Shown: positions 18,407 through 27,600, numbered from the stretch's first letter. The stretch: 64,000 nt of DNA from Halomonas sp. GFAJ-1 (GCA_002966495.1 CP016490.1:1178001-1242000); one strand, 5' to 3'. Program-made: numbers and translations. Notes: generated by a model not told the origin, from the letters alone.

Positions 18407-20101
18407 CAACCGCCGAATGTCGGTTAACACATCCGCTAGGAAGGCGGTAAAGCGCGCCGCATCCGCACCGTTAATGGCCCGGTGATCGTAGGAGAGCGAC
18501 AGCGGCATCATTAAACGCGGCTGGAAGGTGCTGCCATCCCAGACCGGTTTCATCTGCGCTTTCGACACGCCTAAGATGGCTACTTCCGGCGCATTAACAA
18601 TCGGTGTAAATGCCGTGCCACCAATCGAGCCTAGGCTCGAAATAGTGAAGCAGCCACCGGTCATATCGTCACGCTTGAGCTTCTTGGTTTGCGCCTTCTT
18701 GCCTAGCTCCGCCATCTTCTTAGCAATCTCAACCAAGGATTTTTTATCGGCGTTGCGTACTACGGGCACCATCAGGCCGTCCGGCGTATCCACCGCGATG
18801 CCGATATGCACGTAGTTTTTCCACACCAGGGTTTCACCGTCACCCTTCAAGCTGACGTTAAACTGGGGGAACTTACGCAGTGCAAAAGCACAGGCTTTGA
18901 CCATAAACGGCAGCGGCGTTAGCTTGGCACCTTCGGCTTCTACTTCCGCCTTCATGGCTTTGCGGAAGGCTTCAAGCTCTGTAATGTCGGCTTCATCAAA
19001 CTGGGTGACGTGGGGCACATTGAGCCAGCTGCGGTGCAGGTTGGTAGCGCCCGCTTTCAGCAAGCGACCCATCGGCTTCTCTTCCACGTCGCCAAACTGG
19101 CTGAAGTCGACCTCTGGAACGGCGGGAATGCCCGCGCCGCCGGTGGCTGCTGGAGCTGCTGCCGACGCGTTGCCTTGGTTAGCAATCGCTTGCTTCACGT
19201 AGGCCTGCACGTCCTCTTTGAGTACGCGCCCTCTTGGGCCAGTAGGTGTAACAAAACCAAGGTCAACGCTTAGCTCGCGGGCCAGCATACGCACCGCAGG
19301 GCCAGCATGAATCAGCTTGCCATCGCGAGGCTTGTGAGACGCCATTTGCGCTTCAGGGCTGGGCGTTCCAGCGGGTGACGCTGCTCGGGTTTCTGTCACA
19401 GGCGGCGTTGCGCGCGGTGCCGTGGCCGCTTCTTCCGCAGGCTCGCTGGCCGCAGCAGGTGTGTCTGCTTGGGCGGGCGCGTTGTCGTCGGCATCGTCTT
19501 CACCGGCAATTTCCATTTGGCCGATGACGTCGCCTTCAGATACCGTGTCGCCCTCTTTGACGGTGAAGGTCACGATCTTGCCGCTGTAAGGACTCGGCAC
19601 GTCCATAGAGGCTTTGTCGGACTCTAGCGTAATCAGCGTGTCTTCGGCTTCGACCGCATCGCCTTCGCCCACGGCGACTTCGATGATCTCGACGCTGTCC
19701 GAGCCGCCCAAGTCCGGTACTTTAATATCCACTGTCTGCTTGCCGCCGCTGGCTTTCTTGGCTGCGGGTGCAGGCGCTGGTGCTTGCGGTGTCTCGTTAG
19801 AGGCTTCTTTCGGCGCCTCTTCTTTCGCTGGCGTGTCTTCTTCACCGGCGTCGCCGCTGCTGCTTTCGGCTTCCAGCTCAACGATGTCGTCGCCTTCGGA
19901 GACGGTATCGCCTTCTTTGACCAGCACTTTAAGCACCTTGCCGCCTTTCGGGGCCGGTACATCCATACTGGCTTTGTCGGATTCCAGAGTGATCAGGGTG
20001 TCTTCCGCTTCAATGACGTCGCCTTCTGACACCGCAATCTCGATGATTTCGACATCGGTATCCCCACCGATATCGGGAACTTTGATGATTTCGCTACTCA
20101 A
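18398..20101 (-). CDS. aceF: Pyruvate dehydrogenase E2 (dihydrolipoyl acetyltransferase)
   Basis: Core of the pyruvate dehydrogenase complex; transfers acetyl groups from E1 to CoA. The 567 residues hold two lipoyl domains, each with ESDKASMDVP (lipoyl-Lys about 43 and 163), Ala/Pro/Glu-rich linkers, an E3-binding domain (AGPAVRMLARELSVDLG, then GRVLKEDVQAYV) and a catalytic domain ending SLSYDHRAINGADAARF. The Asn in HRAING replaces the Asp of the E. coli motif; as I recall, Azotobacter E2 also has Asn there, so this is not a defect. aceE lies 57 bp upstream in the same unit. No lpd gene is present here. Confidence 0.95.
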   Translation of the reverse strand: MSSEIIKVPDIGGDTDVEIIEIAVSEGDVIEAEDTLITLESDKASMDVPAPKGGKVLKVLVKEGDTVSEGDDIVELEAESSSGDAGEEDTPAKEEAPKEASNETPQAPAPAPAAKKASGGKQTVDIKVPDLGGSDSVEIIEVAVGEGDAVEAEDTLITLESDKASMDVPSPYSGKIVTFTVKEGDTVSEGDVIGQMEIAGEDDADDNAPAQADTPAAASEPAEEAATAPRATPPVTETRAASPAGTPSPEAQMASHKPRDGKLIHAGPAVRMLARELSVDLGFVTPTGPRGRVLKEDVQAYVKQAIANQGNASAAAPAATGGAGIPAVPEVDFSQFGDVEEKPMGRLLKAGATNLHRSWLNVPHVTQFDEADITELEAFRKAMKAEVEAEGAKLTPLPFMVKACAFALRKFPQFNVSLKGDGETLVWKNYVHIGIAVDTPDGLMVPVVRNADKKSLVEIAKKMAELGKKAQTKKLKRDDMTGGCFTISSLGSIGGTAFTPIVNAPEVAILGVSKAQMKPVWDGSTFQPRLMMPLSLSYDHRAINGADAARFTAFLADVLTDIRRLLL

Positions 20102-20158
20102 GGTCGCGCTCCTTCCAAATCGGTCGAGCCGACGGGCGTCTGCCCGCCGGGCTGCGGT

Positions 20159-22831
20159 TTAGCTGGTCAGTGGGTTGGGCTTTTTGGCATCGATGCCGTA
20201 CTTCTTCAGCGCCTTGCCGACGTGCTTGCGGTCTAGCTCGCCCCGATCGGCCAGCGCCTTCAGTGCGGCCACGGTGACGAAGTAGCGGTCAACTTCGAAG
20301 AAGTAACGCAGCTTCTCGCGGGTATCCGAACGACCAAAGCCATCGGTTCCCAGTACGGTGTAGTCGTTGGGTACCCAAGCGCGCACTTGATCCGCATACA
20401 GCTTCATGTAGTCGGTGGAGGCAATCACCGGGCTATCGCGGCCTTCCAGGCACTTCGTGACGTGGGGCTTGGCGGCCTCGTCATCGGGGTTCAAGAAGGC
20501 TTCGCGCTCCAGCAGCAGCGCTTCGCGGCGCAGCTCGTTAAAGCTGGTGACGCTCCAAATGTCCGCACCAATGCCCCAGTCGTTGGCCAGAAGCTCCGCG
20601 GCGGCTTCGACTTCGCGCAGGATGGTGCCGGAGCCCATCAGCTGCACGCGGCCTTTTTTGCCCTGGGTTTCTTTGAGCAGGTACATGCCTTTGACGATGT
20701 CGTCCGCGGGGACGCTCTCTAGGGCAGGCTGCTCGTAGTTTTCGTTCATCACCGTCAGGTAGTAGAAGCAGTTCTCTTTATCGGTGAACATGCGCTTCAG
20801 ACCGTCTTGAACGATAACCGCCACTTCATGAGCATAGGTCGGGTCGTAGCTGCGGCAGTTGGGGATGGTGGACGCCTGAATCAGGCTGTGGCCATCCTGG
20901 TGCTGCAGGCCTTCGCCGTTGAGCGTGGTACGCCCGGCGGTGCCGCCGACCATAAAGCCGCGGGCTTGTAGATCACCGGCGGCCCAGGCCAAATCACCAA
21001 TGCGCTGGAAGCCGAACATCGAGTAGTAGATGTAGAACGGCAGCAGGGTGACGTTGTTGTTGCTGTAGGAGGTTGCGGCGGCAATCCATGCGGACATCGC
21101 ACCAGCTTCACTAATCCCTTCTTCGAGAACCTGACCTTTCTGGTCCTCGCGGTAGTACATGATCTGGCCTTTATCGACCGGCTCGTACTTTTGCCCTTCC
21201 GAGGTGTAGATCCCGAGCTGACGGAACATGCCTTCCATACCGAAGGTACGCGCTTCGTCCGGGATAATCGGCACCACGTGCTTGCCTAGCTGCTTGTCCT
21301 TCACCAGGCCATTCAGAATACGCACGAAGGCCATGGTGGTGGAGATTTCACGGCCCTTGGAGCCGACCATTTGCGAGGCAAACGTTTTATCTTCAAGGGC
21401 CGGTATTTCCAGCGCGTCAAAATCACTACGGCGGCTTGGCAGGTAGCCATTCAAGCGCTCACGCTGCAGGTGCATGTACTTAAGCTCGGGGGAGTCCTCT
21501 TCCGGCTTGTAGTAGGGCACGTCTTTAAGCTGTTCATCGGTGAGCGGAATGCCAAAGCGATCGCGGAATTTACGCAGCGCCTCGTACTCCATACTTTTAA
21601 CCTGGTGCGCTTCGTTGGCTGCTTCGCCATCGCCGCTGCCCATACCGTAGCCTTTAACGGTGTGCGCCAGAATGACCGTGGGTTTGCCGTTGGTCTGGTT
21701 AACCGCTTCATGGTAGGCCGCGTAGACCTTGAACGGGTCGTGGCCACCACGGTTGAGCTTCCAGATATCCTCATCGGAGAGGTCTTTGACCATTTCTTCG
21801 GTTTCGGGGTACTTGCCGAAGAAGTGTTCACGGGTGTAGGAGCCGCCGTTGGCCTTGTAGTTCTGGTACTCGCCGTCGACCGCTTCGTCCATGCGTTTTT
21901 GCAGGACGCCCTTTTTGTCCTTCTCGAACAGCGGGTCCCAGTGACGGCCCCAGACCACCTTGATCACGTTCCAACCGGCGCCGCGGAACACGCCTTCGAA
22001 CTCGTCCATCACGCGGGAGTTACCGCGGACCGGGCCGTCCAGGCGCTGCAGGTTACAGTTGATCACGAAGATCAGGTTGTCGAGGTTCTCACGGCCGGCC
22101 AGGGAAATCGCGCCTAGAGATTCCGGCTCGTCGCACTCGCCGTCGCCCATGAAGCACCAGATCTTGCGGTCGTGCATGTCTTTCAGCTCACGGTGATGCA
22201 GGTACTTCATCACGTGGGCTTGGTAGATCGCCTGAATGGGGCCAAGGCCCATGGAGACGGTGGGGAACTGCCAGTAGTCCGGCATTAGCCACGGGTGCGG
22301 GTACGAGGAGAGGCCATCGCCGTCAACTTCGCGGCGGAACTTGTCCATCTGCTCTTCCGACAGGCGCCCTTCCAGGTAGGAGCGCGCATAGATGCCCGGC
22401 GCCACGTGCCCCTGGATGTAAATCAGGTCGCCCGCAAAGTCATCCTTAGCGGCGCGGAAAAAGTGGTTAAAGCCAACGTCATAAAGCGTTGCTGATGACA
22501 TGAAGCTGGCAATGTGGCCACCCAGACCCGGGTTAGCGCGGTTGTTACGAATCACCTGGGCGATGGCGTTGTAGCGAATCAAAGAGCGGATACGACGCTC
22601 CATGAACAAATCGCCAGGCATGGGCGCTTCGCGGTGAACCGGAATCGTGTTGCGGTGCGGGGTCGTCACCGAGAAGGGTACCTTCATCCCATCCCGGCGC
22701 AGGCGATCCGCCAGGCGGGTCATCAGGTAACGGGCACGATCTTCGCCCTCACGATCCAGTACCGATTCCAGGGAGTCCAGCCACTCCGTGGTTTCGACTG
22801 TATCGAGATCTTCTCTTGTCTCCAGACTCAT
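20159..22831 (-). CDS. aceE: Pyruvate dehydrogenase E1, homodimeric type
   Basis: Decarboxylates pyruvate and transfers the acetyl unit to AceF. The 890 residues match the length of E. coli AceE (887). The ThDP motif is GDGECDEPESLGAIS...VINCNLQRLDGP. Other marks include HTVKGYGMGSGDGEAANEAH and GTDGFGRSDTREKLR. A GGAGAGA ribosome site precedes ATG 22831. It may serve the whole cell, but its position converging on the purine-glyoxylate module puts pyruvate formation and use side by side. No pdhR gene is adjacent. Confidence 0.96.
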   Translation of the reverse strand: MSLETREDLDTVETTEWLDSLESVLDREGEDRARYLMTRLADRLRRDGMKVPFSVTTPHRNTIPVHREAPMPGDLFMERRIRSLIRYNAIAQVIRNNRANPGLGGHIASFMSSATLYDVGFNHFFRAAKDDFAGDLIYIQGHVAPGIYARSYLEGRLSEEQMDKFRREVDGDGLSSYPHPWLMPDYWQFPTVSMGLGPIQAIYQAHVMKYLHHRELKDMHDRKIWCFMGDGECDEPESLGAISLAGRENLDNLIFVINCNLQRLDGPVRGNSRVMDEFEGVFRGAGWNVIKVVWGRHWDPLFEKDKKGVLQKRMDEAVDGEYQNYKANGGSYTREHFFGKYPETEEMVKDLSDEDIWKLNRGGHDPFKVYAAYHEAVNQTNGKPTVILAHTVKGYGMGSGDGEAANEAHQVKSMEYEALRKFRDRFGIPLTDEQLKDVPYYKPEEDSPELKYMHLQRERLNGYLPSRRSDFDALEIPALEDKTFASQMVGSKGREISTTMAFVRILNGLVKDKQLGKHVVPIIPDEARTFGMEGMFRQLGIYTSEGQKYEPVDKGQIMYYREDQKGQVLEEGISEAGAMSAWIAAATSYSNNNVTLLPFYIYYSMFGFQRIGDLAWAAGDLQARGFMVGGTAGRTTLNGEGLQHQDGHSLIQASTIPNCRSYDPTYAHEVAVIVQDGLKRMFTDKENCFYYLTVMNENYEQPALESVPADDIVKGMYLLKETQGKKGRVQLMGSGTILREVEAAAELLANDWGIGADIWSVTSFNELRREALLLEREAFLNPDDEAAKPHVTKCLEGRDSPVIASTDYMKLYADQVRAWVPNDYTVLGTDGFGRSDTREKLRYFFEVDRYFVTVAALKALADRGELDRKHVGKALKKYGIDAKKPNPLTS

Positions 22832-22866
22832 AGAGGTCTCTCCGAATGACGATAAAGGGTAAGCCT

Positions 22867-22900
22867 CACAGCCTGAAGGGTGGTCTCCGTTCAGGCTGTG
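22867..22900. promoter_or_regulatory. Hairpin between uraD and aceE
   Basis: CACAGCCTGAA (22867-22877) and TTCAGGCTGTG (22890-22900) form a perfect 11-bp stem with a 12-base loop, 36 bp upstream of the aceE start. There is no T tract on the minus-strand side, so it could be a leader structure of aceE or a weak end for uraD. Confidence 0.4.
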
Positions 22901-22962
22901 GGAAAAGCAGTCATGCTAAGCGTGCGAGTAGTAAGTATTTGAAAAATTGAGTGTATGAAAAC

Positions 22963-23496
22963 TTACTCTGCCATCTCAGCACGCACGTGCAGGCGAAAGC
23001 GCGCTATTTGAATGATTTGGTCAATGGCGGTTTGACGTTCAGTCGCTGCGTCGTTTTCAAGACGCGTTTCGAACGCAGCGAGAATGGCGTGGCGATCAAG
23101 CCCTTTAACGGCAATGACGAAGGGAAAGCCAAACTTATCTTGGTAAGCCTGATTCATCCGTTGGAAGCGCTCAAACTCTTCAGCCGAACACTGGTCTAGC
23201 CCGGCACCTGCTTGCTCACGGGTGGAGTCCTGAGTTAACTCGCCGGCCAAGGCGGCTTTTCCTGCGAGGTCAGGGTGAGCGCGGATAACGGCAATTTGTT
23301 CATCGATAGCTGCGTTGCGAAGCACTGCTCCCATGGTGTCTGCCAATACGTCGGCATCATCATGCTGGGTGGTAAGGCCCTGTTTCCAGGCAGTTTCTGC
23401 TACCCATGGCGAGTGTTCAAAGATATCACCGTAGTGGGCAAGAAAGGCTTCTAAACCGAGGCTGCTAGGACGGGCGGCGTTTAAAGTGTGCGGCAT
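22963..23496 (-). CDS. uraD: OHCU decarboxylase
   Basis: Decarboxylates 2-oxo-4-hydroxy-4-carboxy-5-ureidoimidazoline to (S)-allantoin, between UraH and PuuE. The preferred start at ATG 23496 (TGGAGC ribosome site) gives 177 residues, the usual length; the frame stays open far upstream but that part is not family-like. The catalytic His is in IRAHPDLAGKAAL and the conserved FGFPFVIAVKG follows. It is separated from the rest of the urate genes by aceEF, but shares the TTGTATACAA operator, which lies 35 bp upstream at 23531. Confidence 0.92.
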   Translation of the reverse strand: MPHTLNAARPSSLGLEAFLAHYGDIFEHSPWVAETAWKQGLTTQHDDADVLADTMGAVLRNAAIDEQIAVIRAHPDLAGKAALAGELTQDSTREQAGAGLDQCSAEEFERFQRMNQAYQDKFGFPFVIAVKGLDRHAILAAFETRLENDAATERQTAIDQIIQIARFRLHVRAEMAE

Positions 23497-23530
23497 CGTA
23501 TGCTCCAGTTGTATGTTTTTGTCTTTCTTA

Positions 23531-23540
23531 TTGTATACAA
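23531..23540. promoter_or_regulatory. Exact TTGTATACAA operator between uraD and tsx
   Basis: A perfect copy of the cluster palindrome in the divergent promoter region of uraD and the Tsx-like gene. It ties these two genes to the purine regulon although they lie beyond aceEF. Confidence 0.65.
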
Positions 23541-23668
23541 GAAATATAGCTAAATGTACTCTAAGTAATGCCGTTATCGCAAAAAAAAACGGTTGTTCAC
23601 GCCAGCAGAAGCATTCGCGGCGTTGAAAAATGCGTCTAAAAACAAAATCAAACAAACGAGGTTTTCGC

Positions 23669-24535
23669 ATGTTGAAGAGAAACCGTGCAGTGGCTAAGTA
23701 TGTATCAGTGGTCACGCTTCTTGGCGGTATGTCGGCAGGTGCCCATGCGGCGACATGGAGCGATACGTTTGTGGGGTATCGCTATGGAACACAGTTTACG
23801 GAGCCTAATAACCCCGAGAATGTGGAGAAGCATATTCTCCAGTTCACCCATGTAAGTGGTTATTCACTAGGCCAAAACTTTTTCAATTTAGATGTTCTTC
23901 AATCCAGCAGTGACGACCCTGCCAATAACAGTGATTCAGGGGCAACAGAAGCGTACCTGGCCTACCGTCATCAACTTCATGCTGGGGAGGTATTTGATGA
24001 ACCGCTCGCGTTCGGGCCAGTGAGGGATATGGCGCTGACCTCTGGGTTTGACCTAAACACCAAAAACACCGGCTTTGCGCCGCGTAAGCGCCAACTGCTG
24101 GTTGGGCCAACGTTTAAGTTTGACGTACCGCGTGGCTTTGTCGACCTAAGCCTGTTCTATAGCCGTGAGTGGAACCATTGCGGCCTACCGCCCTGTGGGC
24201 TACCGGAAAACCAAAACAGCATCTCCTTTGATCCTTATTACCAAATCAATTTGGCTTGGGGGCTACCGTTTGAAGCCGCTGCGTTACCGCTAAAATTTCA
24301 AGGCTTCTATAGCTACAACGGTGCGAAAGGTGACGACTACTTTGGTGACTCGACCAAACCTGAGCAGTTAATGCGCACCTCACTAATGCTGGATGTAGGG
24401 CAGGTTGCATGGGGGGCGGAAAACTCTCTATGGGCAGGTGTTGGCTATGAGTATTGGCGTAATAAATGTGGCAACCACGACAAGCCCGGTGTAGATACTG
24501 ATGCCATGACGTTTAATCTAGAGTGGCATTTCTGA
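23669..24535 (+). CDS. Tsx-like outer-membrane nucleoside channel
   Basis: Beta-barrel porin of the Channel_Tsx family; the E. coli member passes nucleosides. From ATG 23669 (AACGAGG ribosome site) the product has 288 residues, with a signal peptide of about 27 residues cleaved after AGAHA, then alternating barrel strands (TWSDTFVGYRYGTQF, HILQFTHVSGYSLGQNFFNLD) and a C-terminal aromatic ending, LEWHF, as needed for BAM-dependent insertion. Divergent from uraD with a shared exact operator, so it probably admits purines, nucleosides, urate or allantoin; substrate inferred. An upstream in-frame ATG at 23630 would spoil the signal peptide. Confidence 0.85.
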   Translation: MLKRNRAVAKYVSVVTLLGGMSAGAHAATWSDTFVGYRYGTQFTEPNNPENVEKHILQFTHVSGYSLGQNFFNLDVLQSSSDDPANNSDSGATEAYLAYRHQLHAGEVFDEPLAFGPVRDMALTSGFDLNTKNTGFAPRKRQLLVGPTFKFDVPRGFVDLSLFYSREWNHCGLPPCGLPENQNSISFDPYYQINLAWGLPFEAAALPLKFQGFYSYNGAKGDDYFGDSTKPEQLMRTSLMLDVGQVAWGAENSLWAGVGYEYWRNKCGNHDKPGVDTDAMTFNLEWHF

Positions 24536-24572
24536 TTATTCAGCAAAACGCTGAACGTTAGGGGTATCACAT

Positions 24573-24596
24573 CGCTGGGGGCCTAGGCCCCCAGCG
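24573..24596. terminator. Perfect 24-bp palindromic terminator between tsx and LysR gene
   Basis: CGCTGGGGGCCTAGGCCCCCAGCG sits between two convergent genes. T-rich flanks are modest (TTACGTTT), so it is a likely but not classical bidirectional terminator. Confidence 0.65.
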
Positions 24597-24610
24597 TTAC
24601 GTTTAAACGA

Positions 24611-25522
24611 TCAACACGCCTGCATTATATGGTCTACAAAACGCCTTACCTTTGCTAGTTCTCCTAGGTGTTCTGGGTACACCAGGTAATAAGCGCTCTC
24701 ACTGAGCCTTTTATGCGGCCAAGCAAGCGTTAGCCGTTCGGCGGTGAGCTCTTCATCGACTATAAAGCGGGGCACTAATGCAACGCCGCCGCCCGCCATG
24801 GAGGTTCGCACCAGCATGGTAAACGTCTCAAAGCGTGTACCGTGATAGCTGCGATCCGTAGTAATTTTTTGGCCTGCAAACCAGTGATGCCAAGCATCCG
24901 GGCGGGTGGAGAGGTGGAGTAACGGTAGTTGTGCTAAGTCATCCACCGTGTGAACGGGGTGTTGAGCCAACAGCGCAGGGGCGGCAACCGCCACCATTTC
25001 TTCATCGAATAATTTATGGCAGGCAAGGCTAGGCCAACTGCCATGACCGTAAAAAAAGGCGATGTCGATATTTTGCTGCTCAAGATCAAAGTCTTTTACC
25101 CGGTCATGAAACTCCAAGCTAATGCCGGGGTTAGTGGCTAAAAAAGCGGGCAATTTATCGGCTAACCAGCGGCTGCCAAAACTTGGCAGCGTCGCAATTT
25201 TCAGCACCTCACTATTCCCGCTAAAGGTCATAATGGTGTGGGCCGACATCTCAATTTGAGTGAGCACTTTGCGAACATCGCTAAGAAAGATGGCGCCTTC
25301 AGGCGTCAGCAGCAAGCTTCGCCTTACGCGACGAAAAAGCTTGTGCTGCAGCAGTGTTTCAAGATGAGCGACCTGCTTGCTTACCGCGCTTTGTGTGAGG
25401 CTCAGTTCATCGGCTGCACGAGTGAAACTCATATGCCGTGCCGCGGCTTCAAAGCACTGCATTGCCGCCGTTGAGGGAAGGTTACGAGATGCCAAACAAA
25501 ATGCTCCTGCTGATTTATGCAC
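24611..25522 (-). CDS. LysR-family transcriptional regulator, GcvA-like
   Basis: A 303-residue LysR regulator. The N-terminal winged helix reads LPSTAAMQCFEAAARHMSFTRAADELSLTQSAVSKQV (quoted in parts: FEAAARHMSFTRAADELS), the pattern typical of GcvA-like members, followed by a periplasmic-binding-protein-like effector domain (IATLPSFGSRWLADKLP, DIAFFYGHG, GGGVALVPRFIVDEEL). It is transcribed away from the 2-oxoadipate dioxygenase gene, a usual layout for a LysR regulator and its target. Effector unknown. The start is uncertain because the 15 residues before RNLPSTA are not conserved in the family. Confidence 0.88.
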   Translation of the reverse strand: MHKSAGAFCLASRNLPSTAAMQCFEAAARHMSFTRAADELSLTQSAVSKQVAHLETLLQHKLFRRVRRSLLLTPEGAIFLSDVRKVLTQIEMSAHTIMTFSGNSEVLKIATLPSFGSRWLADKLPAFLATNPGISLEFHDRVKDFDLEQQNIDIAFFYGHGSWPSLACHKLFDEEMVAVAAPALLAQHPVHTVDDLAQLPLLHLSTRPDAWHHWFAGQKITTDRSYHGTRFETFTMLVRTSMAGGGVALVPRFIVDEELTAERLTLAWPHKRLSESAYYLVYPEHLGELAKVRRFVDHIMQAC

Positions 25523-25696
25523 TGTCTTGATGTTTCACCACCCCGGCGAGGAGTGGAGCAGTAACGAGCAGTGCTTATATCTCAAATGTTGAGTATACAT
25601 TCCTGTTAGGCATGCATTCGGCTATTTTTTTCGTTTGTGATCCGTCACGTGTACTTGTTTTGATAAGTGTATTAAACGGACATTGAGAGCCATAAC

Positions 25697-27064
25697 ATGA
25701 CCCAAACAGACCTTCTTTCAACCAATGATGTTCGCGACCGTTTCTCTAAAGCTATGTCGGCCATGTATCAAGCCGAAGTGCCGCAGTACGGTACGCTTCT
25801 TGAACTTGTCGAGCGGGTTAACCAAGAAACCCTTAGCCAACAGCCTGAGCTGCAACGCCGCCTGGAAGCGCAGGGTGAGTTGGCTCGTTTGAGCGTAGAA
25901 CGCCATGGGGCCATTCGCGTGGGAACCGCCGAGGAGCTTTCCATGCTGCGCCGCCTGTTTGCCGTGATGGGCATGTATCCGGTGGGCTATTACGATCTTT
26001 CTGAAGCGGGGGTGCCGGTTCATTCAACCGCTTTCCGGCCTATCGAAGATGACGCTTTGGCGCGGAATCCTTTCCGTGTTTTTACCTCGCTACTGCGTTT
26101 AGAGCTTATCGAAAGCGAAGCACTGCGCCAGCGCGCAGCAGCCATTTTGGCGAAGCGGGATATTTTTACCCCTACGGTGCGCGAGCTAATTGAGCGCCAT
26201 GAAAGCCAGGGCGGGTTAACCAGTGAAGAGGCGGATCAGTTCGTTAAGGAAGCGCTTGAAACTTTCCGTTGGCACCAAGATGCCACGGTAGATCTAGACA
26301 CGTACCAAGCACTACACGATGAGCACCGCCTGATTGCCGATGTGGTGTGCTTTAAGGGGCCGCATATTAATCATCTCACGCCGCGCACCTTAGACATTGA
26401 TGAAGTTCAGCGCCGTATGCCGGAAATGGGTATGAATCCTAAAGCGGTGATTGAGGGGCCTCCGCGTCGTGAGAGCTCAATTCTGCTCCGCCAAACTAGT
26501 TTTAAAGCGCTTGAGGAGTCTATCCGCTTTGCTGGCGATACGCAGGGGACTCACACAGCACGCTTTGGTGAAATTGAGCAGCGTGGTATGGCGCTAACAC
26601 CGAAGGGTCGTGCCCTTTATGACCGTCTACTTAATGAAGGACGAAAACAAACCGCAGGCCTGGGTAACGACGACCACCAGGCGGTAATGAATAAGGTGTT
26701 TGCTGAATTTCCTGATAATGACGAGGCGATTCGGCACCAGCAGCTGGCCTATTTTCACTATCACCTGACCGATACTGGCCGAGCCTTTAACGGCAGCGTT
26801 GAGAAAAATATGGATGCGCTGGTAGAACAAGGTTTGGTGGAAGCACAGCCCATCACCTATGAGGACTTTCTACCGGTGAGCGCCGCCGGCATTTTCCAGT
26901 CTAACTTGGGCGGTGCACAAAATGACGCCTACGCAGCCAACGCTAACCGCGAAGCCTTTGAAGAAGCATTGGGCGCCCAGGTGACCGATGAATTGGCACT
27001 CTATGCTGAACGTGAAAATATGTCTAAAGAGAACGTATTGGCACGTTTAAAAGCTAATACGTAG
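25697..27064 (+). CDS. hglS: 2-oxoadipate dioxygenase/decarboxylase (HglS, DUF1338 family)
   Basis: Fe(II)-dependent enzyme that converts 2-oxoadipate to D-2-hydroxyglutarate in lysine catabolism, as shown for Pseudomonas putida HglS. The 455 residues carry the DUF1338 marks: SVERHGAIRVGTAEELSML with the N-terminal metal His, YPVGYYDLSEAGVPVHSTAFRP, FRVFTSLLRLELI, and FKGPHINHLTPRTLDID. It begins MTQTDLLS after a GAGAGCC site. A divergent LysR gene lies upstream. No other lysine-degradation gene is adjacent, so the pathway assignment rests on family membership only. Confidence 0.85.
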   Translation: MTQTDLLSTNDVRDRFSKAMSAMYQAEVPQYGTLLELVERVNQETLSQQPELQRRLEAQGELARLSVERHGAIRVGTAEELSMLRRLFAVMGMYPVGYYDLSEAGVPVHSTAFRPIEDDALARNPFRVFTSLLRLELIESEALRQRAAAILAKRDIFTPTVRELIERHESQGGLTSEEADQFVKEALETFRWHQDATVDLDTYQALHDEHRLIADVVCFKGPHINHLTPRTLDIDEVQRRMPEMGMNPKAVIEGPPRRESSILLRQTSFKALEESIRFAGDTQGTHTARFGEIEQRGMALTPKGRALYDRLLNEGRKQTAGLGNDDHQAVMNKVFAEFPDNDEAIRHQQLAYFHYHLTDTGRAFNGSVEKNMDALVEQGLVEAQPITYEDFLPVSAAGIFQSNLGGAQNDAYAANANREAFEEALGAQVTDELALYAERENMSKENVLARLKANT

Positions 27065-27348
27065 TTTGTGATTAACGTACAGCATAAGGATGTGCTGTAT
27101 TTATTGTTTTAATTCATGGGTTAATGCCTGGAAATTAATATAATTATCTAGCGTATAAAAACATTTATGTATTTGCTGTTGACGCGAGTGATATAGAAGC
27201 GCAGACTGCCTGTAGTTGGTTAGCAAGTCGAACGTTGTCAGCAGTATCGAAGCATTTTAGCGTTGAGCCTGGTGAAAGTTTCTTGTTCTACCCTCTGTAA
27301 CTCGGGTATTTCCCCGGCATTAATTTCGCTAAATCGAGGATTTCGATC

Positions 27349-27555
27349 ATGGCAACTGGTACCGTAAAGTGGTTTAACGACACTAAAGGCTTCGGCTTTA
27401 TTTCTCCTGAAGTTAGCGGCGACGATCTGTTCGCACACTTCTCCGAAATTCAAGCAGACGGCTTTAAATCCCTGCAAGACGGTCAAAAGGTCTCTTTTGA
27501 CGTCACCCAGGGCCAAAAAGGCCTTCAAGCTTCTAATATCAAGGTTATGGAATAA
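27349..27555 (+). CDS. csp: Cold-shock protein (CspA family)
   Basis: A 68-residue single cold-shock domain that binds single-stranded RNA and DNA. The RNP1 motif is KGFGFISP and RNP2 is DLFAHFSEI; it opens GTVKWFNDTKGFGF. The 284-bp upstream gap is AT-rich and holds no gene; the long untranslated leader typical of cold-shock mRNAs could lie there. A terminator follows directly. Whether it is cold-induced cannot be told from the sequence. Confidence 0.95.
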   Translation: MATGTVKWFNDTKGFGFISPEVSGDDLFAHFSEIQADGFKSLQDGQKVSFDVTQGQKGLQASNIKVME

Positions 27556-27600
27556 ACCCCATATCACGATATTAGCTACCGACTAGATCGGTAAGCTTAA

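Noticed and set aside
18398..18600. Apparent loss of a catalytic residue in AceF (HRAING in place of HRxxDG)
   Set aside because: Asn at this position is, as I recall, the native residue in Azotobacter E2 and relatives, so it is lineage-typical.
19614..22117. Long plus-strand frames opposite aceF (19614-20162) and aceE (21371-22117)
   Set aside because: Low-complexity Ser-rich or generic hydrophobic translations mirroring the repetitive lipoyl domains and AceE; no ribosome sites or domains.
23580..23589. Run of nine A before tsx as a phase-variable tract
   Set aside because: It lies in the untranslated intergenic region with no slippage-prone coding consequence and is most simply part of the AT-rich promoter.
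25591..25600. GAGTATACAT upstream of the LysR gene as a further purine-regulon operator
   Set aside because: The GTATAC core is present but flanks do not match, and the neighbouring genes are not purine genes; the six-base core also occurs inside coding sequence (for example near 6392, 10268 and 14553).
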